Source: Ga0074130 sp035565355 (GTDB lineage: Bacteria; Pseudomonadota; Gammaproteobacteria; Burkholderiales; Rhodocyclaceae). Taken from it: DNA of 5,232 nt. The stretch spans positions 1 to 5,232 of the forward strand of contig DATMSM010000054.1 in NCBI GenBank assembly GCA_035565355.1, written 5' to 3'. Below, piece by piece: positions 1 to 5,028 of this stretch. The notes below the pieces were generated by a model that was not told the DNA's origin, ran no database searches, and saw nothing but the letters and a program-made list of their open reading frames with translations. Every line of letters begins with the position of its first letter. Within the stretch, counting starts at the first letter, position 1. The position numbers and the translations under genes are program-made.

Positions 1-493
1 GACCGGCCCGGCCTGGCGCACCCGAAACCCAGACGTCGTCGCCCGGCTTGCCGCCGCTGCGGCGTATGGCCTGCCCGGCCGGCAACTCGCCGAAAATGGT
101 GACGCAGAAATTGAGCGGGCCGCGCGTGGTGTCGCCGCCGATCAGATCGACGCCGAAAGTGTCGGCACAGGCGTGGAACCCCTTGGCGAACGCGGCGATC
201 CAGTCTTCCTCGACGCCGGGCAAGGACATCGCCAGTACCGCCCAGCGCGGCTGCGCGCCCATGGCAGCCATGTCGGACACATTCACCGCCAGCGTCTTCC
301 AGCCCAGATCTTCGGGGTCTGTGTCGGCATAGAAATGGGTGCCGGCCACCAGCATGTCGGTGGAAATCACCAGTTCGTGCCCCGGCGAAGGCTGGATCAG
401 CGCGCCGTCATCGCCCCCGCCCAGCACTGTATGGCGCATGGGGCGCTTGAAGTGGCGGTCGATCAGGGCGAACTCGGGCGACTTCGCGCTCAT
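1..493 (-). CDS. thiL: Thiamine-monophosphate kinase ThiL, N-terminal half (partial, cut by the window edge)
   Basis: ThiL phosphorylates thiamine monophosphate with ATP to give thiamine diphosphate, the last step of cofactor synthesis, in the cytoplasm. 164 codons are visible from ATG at 493; the family is usually about 320 residues, so roughly the C-terminal half lies beyond the left edge. The translation shows the ThiL/PurM-type N-terminal domain: FALIDRHF near residue 8, an acidic metal-nucleotide motif GGGDDGAL at 25-32, STDMLVAGTHF at 44-54, the very typical LAVNVSDMAAMGA at 68-80, and GGDTTRG at 119-125. The usual first motif is closer to GIGDDCA, so GGGDDGA is a mild variant. The start lies 3 nt after the nusB stop with no clear Shine-Dalgarno sequence, so translation is probably coupled to nusB. 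The ribH-nusB-thiL order supports the call. Confidence 0.95.
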   Translation of the reverse strand, partial: MSAKSPEFALIDRHFKRPMRHTVLGGGDDGALIQPSPGHELVISTDMLVAGTHFYADTDPEDLGWKTLAVNVSDMAAMGAQPRWAVLAMSLPGVEEDWIAAFAKGFHACADTFGVDLIGGDTTRGPLNFCVTIFGELPAGQAIRRSGGKPGDDVWVSGAPGRAG

Positions 494-496
494 GTA

Positions 497-928
497 TTAG
501 CGGGGCTTGGCTTCGTGAGGGCGCAATTCGATGGCCAGCTTGTCGAGCACGCCGTTCACGAACTTGTGACCATCGGTGCCGCCGTACTCCTTGGCCAGCT
601 CGATGGCTTCATTGAGCACGACGCGATACGGCGTTTCCGGATGATGCTTGAACTCGTAAGCGCCGAGCAGCAGGACGCCGCGCTCGATCGGCGACATCTC
701 TTCCCAGGGGCGGTCGATGAACTGCTGCACGGTCGCCTGCAAGGCCTCGGCATCGTTCATGGTGCCGCGCAGGAGCAGGCGATAGAGTTCGGCATCGGCC
801 TTGTCGAAGCCGTTCACGCTCATGGTGTGTGCCTCGATGGCAGCCTCGTCGTGGCCGCCGACCTGCCATTGATAGATGCCCTGCAGCGCGAACTCGCGGG
901 CGCGGTGACGCGCGGACTTCGAACTCAT
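497..928 (-). CDS. nusB: Transcription antitermination factor NusB
   Basis: NusB binds boxA RNA together with NusE (ribosomal protein S10) and helps RNA polymerase read through rRNA operons without Rho termination. The 143-residue product is the usual length for the all-helical family. It shows the basic N-terminal stretch SKSARHRAREFALQGIYQW (residues 3-21), the central RPWEEMSPIERGVLLLGAYE (73-92), and the C-terminal signature NEAIELAKEYGG followed by KFVNGVLDKLA. The ATG at 928 shares the sequence ATGA with the ribH stop codon, a 4-nt overlap that indicates translational coupling. The gene ends 3 nt before thiL. No anomaly is seen. Confidence 0.97.
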   Translation of the reverse strand: MSSKSARHRAREFALQGIYQWQVGGHDEAAIEAHTMSVNGFDKADAELYRLLLRGTMNDAEALQATVQQFIDRPWEEMSPIERGVLLLGAYEFKHHPETPYRVVLNEAIELAKEYGGTDGHKFVNGVLDKLAIELRPHEAKPR

Positions 929-1389
929 TTGACGGCTTTCAGGAGGTTGGCGAGCTCGACCGCTGCTTCCGCAGCCTCGTAGCCCTTCTGCTGCATGCGC
1001 ACATGCGCCTGCTCGTCGTTCTCGGTGGTCAGCACGCCATTGGCAACGGGGATACCGGTATTCAGCTGTACATCGGTGATGCCGCGCGCCGACTCATTGG
1101 ATACGATCTCGAAGTGGTAGGTCTCGCCACGGATCACGCAGCCCAGCGCAATCAGCGCATCGAACTTGCCACTCTGTGCCATGGCCTGCAGCGTCAGCGG
1201 AATTTCCAGCGCGCCCGGCACCGTGGTCAGCGTGGTGCTGGCCACGCCCATTTTCTGCAGGGCCTCGGCAGCGCCCGACAGCAAGCCTGCGCCGACTTCC
1301 GGATTGAAGCGGCTCATGACGATGCCGATATGCAGGCCGCTGCCCGAAAGATTGGACGCGACCTCCTTGATGTGTTCAAAACGCGGCAT
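925..1389 (-). CDS. ribH: 6,7-dimethyl-8-ribityllumazine synthase RibH
   Basis: RibH condenses 5-amino-6-ribitylaminouracil with 3,4-dihydroxy-2-butanone 4-phosphate to give the lumazine precursor of riboflavin. The protein is 154 residues, typical of the family. Visible landmarks are SRFNPEV (26-32, substrate loop), VPGALEIP (57-64), ALGCVIRGETYHFEIVSNES (81-100) with the expected catalytic His at 92, and NGVLTTENDEQA (117-128) followed by the likely phosphate-binding Arg131. The ATG at 1389 has an AAAGGG Shine-Dalgarno sequence about 7 nt upstream, and the gene lies 14 nt after the ribB stop. Its stop overlaps the nusB start. The substrate comes directly from the product of the upstream gene ribB. 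Confidence 0.98.
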   Translation of the reverse strand: MPRFEHIKEVASNLSGSGLHIGIVMSRFNPEVGAGLLSGAAEALQKMGVASTTLTTVPGALEIPLTLQAMAQSGKFDALIALGCVIRGETYHFEIVSNESARGITDVQLNTGIPVANGVLTTENDEQAHVRMQQKGYEAAEAAVELANLLKAVK

Positions 1390-1403
1390 GCTCGTGCCCT
1401 TTC

Positions 1404-2498
1404 TTAAATTTCTTCTACGGAGAGATAGCCGGTAACTTCGAGACCGAAGCCGGCCATGCTCGGAATATGGCGCGGGCTGGACATCAGCTTCATCTTGCCG
1501 ACGCCGACTTCGCGCAGGATCTGTGCACCGATGCCGTACAGACGATTATCCCAGCGCGAAGACGGCCGTGCTTCCTCGCGCAGCGCCGCCAGCACTTCTG
1601 AGCGCTCGTAGCCGCCACGCAGCAGCACCAGCACCCCGGCATCGCTCTGACTGATCGCACGCAGCGCCTGATCCACGCTGAAGCTGTGGCGCCGGCTTTC
1701 GGTATCGAGGAAATCAAGCACCGAAATCGGCTCATGCACGCGCGCCAGGGTTTCGACCTCCGGCTTGATCTCGCCATGCGACAAGGCGAGGTGCACTTCG
1801 CCTGTGGTCAGGTCGGTATAGGCGCGCAGGCGGAAGCGGCCGTGCACATTGCAGACGTCCTTGTCGGCCACCAGCTCAATCAGCTTCTCGGTCTCGTTGC
1901 GGTAGCTGATCAGGTCACGAATGGCACCGATCTTGAGATCGTGCTTCCTGGCGAATTCGATCAGATCCGGCAGGCGCGCCATGCTGCCGTCGTCCTTGAG
2001 GATTTCGCAGATCACAGACGCAGGTTCGAGGCCGGCGAGTTGGGCCAGGTCGCAGCCGGCTTCGGTATGACCGGCGCGCACCAGCACGCCGCCGGGCTGG
2101 GCGGTGAGCGGGAAGATATGGCCGGGCATCACCAGATCGCTGGGCTTGGCGTTGTGCGCGACCGCCGCCTGCACGGTACGGGCGCGGTCATGCGCCGAAA
2201 TCCCCGTGGTCACACCTTCGGCCGCCTCGATGGAAACCGTGAAGGCGGTGCCGTGCGGGGTGCGATTGTCCTTCACCATCTGGTTCAGGCCTAGCTGCTG
2301 GCAGCGCGACTCGGTCAGGGTCAGGCAGATCAGGCCGCGGCCGTGCATGGCCATGAAATTGATGGCTTCCGGCGTCACATGTGAGGCGGCCAGGACGAGG
2401 TCGCCCTCGTTCTCGCGGTCTTCCTCGTCGACGAGGATGACCATGCGGCCGGCACGCATGTCGGCAATGATTTCGGTGATGGGGCTGAGACTACTCAT
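1404..2498 (-). CDS. ribB: 3,4-dihydroxy-2-butanone-4-phosphate synthase with degenerate GTP cyclohydrolase II-like C-terminal domain (RibB/RibBX type)
   Basis: The N-terminal domain (about 1-205) converts ribulose 5-phosphate to dihydroxybutanone phosphate plus formate. It carries the full signature: DEEDRENEGD at 24-33, RTPHGTAFTVSIEA (79-92), TTGISAHDRA (97-106) and RAGHTEAGCDLA (141-152) with the catalytic-type His144. The C-terminal part (about 215-364) aligns with GTP cyclohydrolase II (HGRFRLRAY, LARVHEP, YGIGAQILREVGVGKM, GFGLEV). However, the segment that should hold the three zinc cysteines, around SECLTGD..RCDCG in RibA, reads EPISVLDFLDTESRRHSFS (256-274) and has no cysteine. The YHRQEGR-type loop is replaced by LLRGGYERSEV. 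The tail is therefore very unlikely to have cyclohydrolase activity; automatic tools may still name this ribBA. I chose ATG at 2498, the family's usual N-terminus, over an in-frame ATG at 2534 that would add 12 uncharacteristic residues. The Shine-Dalgarno sequence is weak. Confidence 0.93.
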   Translation of the reverse strand: MSSLSPITEIIADMRAGRMVILVDEEDRENEGDLVLAASHVTPEAINFMAMHGRGLICLTLTESRCQQLGLNQMVKDNRTPHGTAFTVSIEAAEGVTTGISAHDRARTVQAAVAHNAKPSDLVMPGHIFPLTAQPGGVLVRAGHTEAGCDLAQLAGLEPASVICEILKDDGSMARLPDLIEFARKHDLKIGAIRDLISYRNETEKLIELVADKDVCNVHGRFRLRAYTDLTTGEVHLALSHGEIKPEVETLARVHEPISVLDFLDTESRRHSFSVDQALRAISQSDAGVLVLLRGGYERSEVLAALREEARPSSRWDNRLYGIGAQILREVGVGKMKLMSSPRHIPSMAGFGLEVTGYLSVEEI

Positions 2499-2510
2499 GG
2501 GGCGCCTGGG

Positions 2511-2541
2511 GCGTAAATCGGTAGGACCGCGCATTTTACGC
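2511..2541 (-). promoter_or_regulatory. Hairpin in the ribB leader
   Basis: On the minus strand the arms GCGTAAA (2541-2535) and TTTACGC (2517-2511) are perfect complements. They enclose a nested CGGT/ACCG stem (2529-2526 with 2522-2519) closed by a 3-nt loop CCT. The structure ends 12 nt before the ribB ATG, inside the only long gap (81 nt) of the operon, so it could affect ribB translation or mRNA processing. It shows none of the conserved blocks of the FMN riboswitch. A TAAAAT box (2538-2533) lies in the 5' arm and could be a -10 element, but no good -35 precedes it. The pairing is seen directly; any function is inferred. Confidence 0.35.
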
Positions 2542-2579
2542 GATATGCAGCCTTCACCCTAGCCCCGGGACGGAGTCCC

Positions 2580-3173
2580 TCAGCGGCCGGCTGCCCCCAG
2601 CATGCGCTCGACATAGCGGGCAATCAGGTCCACTTCCAGGTTCACCCGGCTACCTGCCTCGAGGTGGCGCAGCGTGGTGACCGCCACGGTATGCGGGATC
2701 AGATTGATCGAGAGTTCAGCGCCGTCCACCGTATTGGTGGTCAGGCTCACGCCGTTGACCGTGATCGAGCCCTTGCGCGAGATGTACTTGGCCAGTTCCG
2801 CCGGCGCGCGTATCACCAACTCGTGCGACTCACCCACGGGCTTGAAGCGCACCACTTCGCCGACGCCGTCGACATGGCCGCTGACGAGGTGGCCGCCGAG
2901 ACGGTCGGACAGGCGCATGGCCTTTTCCAGGTTCACCTCGCCGGGCGCATCCAGGCCGACGGTACAGGACAGAGTTTCCTGCGACACATCCACCTTGAAG
3001 GCATTGCCCGTCTTTTCGATCACCGTCAGGCAAACGCCGTTGTGCGAGATGGAGTCGCCGATGGCAACATCGGCCAGGTCCAGCGCGCCAGCCTCGACGC
3101 TCAGGCGCACGCCCTTCTCCAGCGCCTCGATGTGGGTGATTTTTCCAGTGGCGGCAACGATACCGGTGAACAT
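2580..3173 (-). CDS. ribE: Riboflavin synthase, alpha chain
   Basis: The enzyme dismutates two molecules of dimethylribityllumazine into riboflavin plus the pyrimidine substrate of RibH, so it works in a cycle with the RibH encoded two genes downstream. The 197-residue product has the invariant N-terminus MFTGIV and two lumazine-binding barrel repeats (about 1-97 and 98-190). The matching repeat motifs are NGVCLTV (45-51) and NGVSLTTN (140-147). Other landmarks are GGHLVSGHVDG (93-103), NLIPHT (157-162) and the C-terminal trimerisation-type helix NLEVDLIARYVERML (178-192). The Shine-Dalgarno sequence AAGGA (3183-3179) overlaps the stop codon of the upstream dsbD-like gene, 5 nt before the ATG, so the two genes are probably translationally coupled. 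In E. coli this gene is called ribC or ribE. Confidence 0.98.
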   Translation of the reverse strand: MFTGIVAATGKITHIEALEKGVRLSVEAGALDLADVAIGDSISHNGVCLTVIEKTGNAFKVDVSQETLSCTVGLDAPGEVNLEKAMRLSDRLGGHLVSGHVDGVGEVVRFKPVGESHELVIRAPAELAKYISRKGSITVNGVSLTTNTVDGAELSINLIPHTVAVTTLRHLEAGSRVNLEVDLIARYVERMLGAAGR

Positions 3174-3181
3174 GGCGGTCC

Positions 3182-4222
3182 TTAAGGGTTCAGGGCGGAG
3201 AGAAAGGCCTCGGGGGCACGGAAGCCGATGATGCGACGCTCAGCCAATTCACGGCCGCTGGCGTCAAACAGGATGATGCCGGGTGGCCCCTGCAGCTTGA
3301 AGCGCTGCAGCAGTTGCTGGTGCTCGGGCGTATTGTCGGTCACATCGGCGCGCAGCAGCACGAAGCCCACCAGCTTTTCGCGCACGCCGGCGTCGGTGAA
3401 GGTTTTGCTATCCATTTCGCGACAAGGGCCGCACCAGTCGGCGTAGAAATCCAACAGTGCCGGCCGGCCTTCCTGACGCGCCAGAGCCAACAGCGCATCC
3501 AGTTCGGCAAAACTGCGCACCGGCGTGAACTGCACGGCGGCCTGCTGGGCGTGCTGCGCCGCAGCCGCTTTCGTCTCGGCGCTCTCGTCCCGGTTCAACA
3601 TCAGCAGCAACACCGCGCCGCTGAACATGAGCAGAAAACCCGCACCCTTGAACCACAGGCCGCGCCTCACGCGCAGCGGTACGGCGGCGAGAGCCACGCC
3701 GACCAGGCCGAGCAGCGCCGGGCCGAGAACGCTGATGCGCAGCAGGCGCTCCTTCCAGGCGGGCCCGGCCACCTCCGTCTGCGGCGCTGCCGCAGGCACG
3801 GCCGAGCCGGGCGCAGGCAGTGTCAGCGTCGCCACATGCTTTTGCGGCGGATAGCAGATGCCGATATCGGCACAGCCCTGCGAGGTGGCGCGTAGCGTGA
3901 TATTGCCGTTGACGCCGCTCAGCGGCAGCCGAACACTGAAAAGATCGCGATAGGTTTCGACACGGCCGAAGGTCTCGTCCTCCTTGACGATGCCCGGCGG
4001 CAAGTCAACCGTGCCAAGCACACCCGGCTCGACCGCAAAACTGAATTTGTCGCGGTACATGTAGTAACCGGGTGCGATCTCCCAGCGCAACTCGACAGTC
4101 TGCGCGTCTACGGCCCGGGCCGAGAAGCGGAAAGCCTGTTCGGGATCGAGCAGCTCCTGCGCCTGCAGTGACAGCGATGCAAGGCTCAGGGACAGGAACA
4201 ACAGGCGCAGCAGCTTCAACAT
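3182..4222 (-). CDS. Short DsbD-like thiol:disulfide interchange protein (alpha and thioredoxin domains, two-helix membrane hairpin, no eight-helix beta domain)
   Basis: 346 residues from ATG at 4222, which has GGAG 5 nt upstream and lies 2 nt after the cutA stop. A signal peptide (1 to about 22, LLRLLFLSLSLASLS, QAQ) precedes a DsbD alpha domain (about 23-135) with the hallmark GCADIGICYPP (116-126; Cys117 and Cys123). An Ala/Pro linker leads to two hydrophobic helices (about 163-182 and 192-209) joined by a positive loop RVRRGLWFK. After a helical Ala/Gln linker comes a DsbD gamma thioredoxin domain (about 232-346) with LLDFYADWCGPCREM (256-270; Cys264, Cys267), ADVTDNTPE and LQGPPGI. Full DsbD is near 565-600 residues and carries eight helices with a redox cysteine pair; that domain is absent and the helices here lack cysteine. 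Positive-inside topology places both redox domains in the periplasm. I infer a periplasmic reductant relay needing a separate membrane donor (CcdA-like) or another source; reduction of its targets is unproven. Some tools may call it dsbD. Confidence 0.88.
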   Translation of the reverse strand: MLKLLRLLFLSLSLASLSLQAQELLDPEQAFRFSARAVDAQTVELRWEIAPGYYMYRDKFSFAVEPGVLGTVDLPPGIVKEDETFGRVETYRDLFSVRLPLSGVNGNITLRATSQGCADIGICYPPQKHVATLTLPAPGSAVPAAAPQTEVAGPAWKERLLRISVLGPALLGLVGVALAAVPLRVRRGLWFKGAGFLLMFSGAVLLLMLNRDESAETKAAAAQHAQQAAVQFTPVRSFAELDALLALARQEGRPALLDFYADWCGPCREMDSKTFTDAGVREKLVGFVLLRADVTDNTPEHQQLLQRFKLQGPPGIILFDASGRELAERRIIGFRAPEAFLSALNP

Positions 4223-4224
4223 AT

Positions 4225-4548
4225 TCACTCCGGGGTCGATTCCTGCACTACCCAATCCAGATAGGCAGCCAGCCCGATCTCGACCGGTACGGCGATCAAC
4301 TCGGGTACAGCATAGGGATGCAACGCACATACGGCGGCCTCGACGGCGGCATAGCCTGCGCGCGTGGTCTTGATGAGCAAGGGGATTTCAACCGCCTGTT
4401 CCACCTGCCCCTGCCAGCGGTAGACGGAACGCACCGGCGCCAGCTGATTGACACAGGCGGCCAGGCGATGCTCGACCAGATGCGTCGCCAGCACGGCCGC
4501 ACTGGCTTCGTCCGGCAGATTGGTCAGCAGCAGTAAAACCTCGCTCAT
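4225..4548 (-). CDS. cutA: CutA1 divalent-cation tolerance protein
   Basis: CutA1 is a small, very stable trimeric protein with a PII-like ferredoxin fold, linked to copper and other divalent metal tolerance in E. coli; its biochemical role remains unclear. The product is 107 residues, the usual size. It shows LPDEASAAVLATHLVEHRLA (11-30), ACVNQL (31-36), the Y.W.G core YRWQGQVEQAVEIPLLIKT (43-61), and HPYAVPELIAVPV (77-89). ATG at 4548 is preceded by AGGGG 5 nt upstream, and the codons upstream in the same frame are only the out-of-frame shadow of the lysine-rich gene. Residues reported as copper ligands in the E. coli protein are only partly kept: the Cys of the LCTAPDE motif is replaced (LLTNLPDE) and only one His of the His-His pair remains. 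Adjacency to a dsbD-type gene matches the cutA-dsbD pair of enterobacteria. Confidence 0.95.
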   Translation of the reverse strand: MSEVLLLLTNLPDEASAAVLATHLVEHRLAACVNQLAPVRSVYRWQGQVEQAVEIPLLIKTTRAGYAAVEAAVCALHPYAVPELIAVPVEIGLAAYLDWVVQESTPE

Positions 4549-4561
4549 TCCCGCCCCTGTT

Positions 4562-4903
4562 TCAACGTGATTTGGCGGCCGGCCGCTTGCCTGCCGTCGC
4601 GCCCTTGGACTTCTTGACCGCGGCTTTCTTGGTGCTGCCCGGCTTCTTGCTCGCTTTCTTGGCCGCCTTTTTCTTACCGCTCTTCTGGCCCGCTTTCTTG
4701 GCAGATTTCTGGGTGGCTTTCTTGCCGCTCTTGGCAGCCGCCCTGGGCACCGCTGCCTCGGGCGGCGAATCCGGCCTGGCATCGTAGGGAATCAGGCGCC
4801 CCTGCGGATCATAGACCGGGGCCGGCCTCACCTCGGGCTGCGCCGACGCCGTTGCGGCAGCGGCGGCAAACAATACGGGAAACACGTGCTTGAACAAGGA
4901 CAT
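4562..4903 (-). CDS. Exported lysine/alanine-rich (histone H1-like) protein of unknown function
   Basis: 113 residues. The N-terminus is a clear signal peptide: KHVFPVLFAAAAATASA with a probable cleavage after ASA (residue 21). A short proline-rich segment follows, including YDPQGRLIPYD (31-41). Residues 54-113 hold 21 lysines and 3 arginines and no acidic residue, arranged as loose KKA/KSGKK/AKKASKK repeats like histone H1 or AlgP-type tails. Cytoplasmic H1-like proteins bind DNA, but the signal peptide points to the periplasm or outside, so a nucleic-acid role is not safe; binding to anionic envelope polymers is another possibility. The stop is 13 nt before cutA, so this is probably the first gene of the operon. 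The start is uncertain: AGGAG (4908-4904) abuts the ATG at 4903 with no spacer, whereas TTG at 4897 lies 6 nt after it and would give 111 residues. The C-terminal half is low-complexity, but its frame is intact. Confidence 0.78.
   Translation of the reverse strand: MSLFKHVFPVLFAAAAATASAQPEVRPAPVYDPQGRLIPYDARPDSPPEAAVPRAAAKSGKKATQKSAKKAGQKSGKKKAAKKASKKPGSTKKAAVKKSKGATAGKRPAAKSR
4572..4745. repeat. Low-complexity repeat DNA encoding the lysine-rich tail
   Basis: The plus strand carries four copies of GCTTTCTTG, at 4623-4631, 4653-4661, 4692-4700 and 4716-4724, among degenerate versions such as GGCTTCTTG. On the coding strand these read CAAGAAAGC and give Lys-Lys-Ala type units. Spacings are irregular (30, 39 and 24 nt start to start, all multiples of three), so copy-number change would keep the reading frame. 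This is a coding repeat and not a CRISPR or intergenic element. Confidence 0.6.
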
Positions 4904-4944
4904 CTCCTGCGGGAACGGATGCGGACGACACTGCCAGACCGCCT

Positions 4945-4959
4945 AAAAGCCCCGCTTTT
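4945..4959. repeat. Short inverted repeat AAAAGC-CCC-GCTTTT
   Basis: Two perfect 6-nt arms (4945-4950 and 4954-4959) flank a 3-nt centre. The element lies just upstream of the plus-strand promoter candidate and in the probable 5' leader of the minus-strand operon. It could be an operator half-site pair or a small hairpin. As a terminator it would be weak, since the arms are short and AT-rich and there is no clear run of T after the stem. Confidence 0.3.
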
Positions 4960-4964
4960 CCGGC

Positions 4965-4992
4965 TTAACAACAGAAGACGCAAGTTTAACAT
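4965..4992 (+). promoter_or_regulatory. Candidate sigma-70 promoter for the plus-strand gene
   Basis: TTAACA (4965-4970) matches the -35 consensus in five of six positions. TAACAT (4987-4992) matches the -10 in four of six, with a 16-nt spacer. Transcription would start near 5000, leaving a leader of about 30 nt before the GTG at 5029. The spacing is plausible but the -10 is only moderate, so this is a candidate. Confidence 0.35.
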
Positions 4993-5028
4993 TCCAGACA
5001 AATCTCTCTTGCGAGGCCCCAGAAGCGC

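Larger units (their letters stand above)
4904..5028. promoter_or_regulatory. Divergent intergenic region between the operon and the plus-strand gene
   Basis: This 125-nt stretch separates oppositely transcribed genes and must hold the 5' signals of both. It is visibly more AT-rich (about 4944-5010) than its surroundings, as expected for promoters. For the minus-strand operon I see only weak candidates, for example TTGTTA at 4973-4968 followed 17 nt later by a poor -10, so I do not assign a precise promoter. The plus-strand candidate and a short inverted repeat are listed separately. Confidence 0.55.

Noticed and set aside
173..982. Plus-strand open frame of 269 codons antisense to thiL, nusB and the end of ribH
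   Set aside because: It is complementary to three well-recognised genes, has no recognisable domain, and is the kind of antisense frame that high GC content produces.
1686..2294. Plus-strand open frame of 202 codons inside ribB
   Set aside because: The opposite strand encodes a clear DHBP synthase; the His/Gly/Gln-rich translation resembles no protein.
2567..2579. GGGAC/GTCCC hairpin just after the ribE stop as an intrinsic terminator
   Set aside because: The stem is only 5 bp and no T-run follows on the minus strand, so termination is unlikely.
2499..2579. FMN riboswitch before ribB
   Set aside because: The gap is 81 nt, shorter than the element, and none of its conserved blocks is seen.
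3182..4330. N-terminally extended DsbD-like protein starting at 4330
   Set aside because: The extra 36 residues overlap cutA and would bury the signal peptide; ATG at 4222 has a good GGAG site and starts the signal peptide.
4572..4745. CRISPR-like or intergenic repeat array
   Set aside because: The units are short, degenerate and irregularly spaced, and they encode Lys/Ala repeats in an intact frame.
4225..4782. N-terminally extended CutA of 185 residues with an Arg-rich leader
   Set aside because: The extension is the lysine-rich gene read in another frame. Normal CutA length, motifs and a Shine-Dalgarno sequence all point to ATG at 4548.
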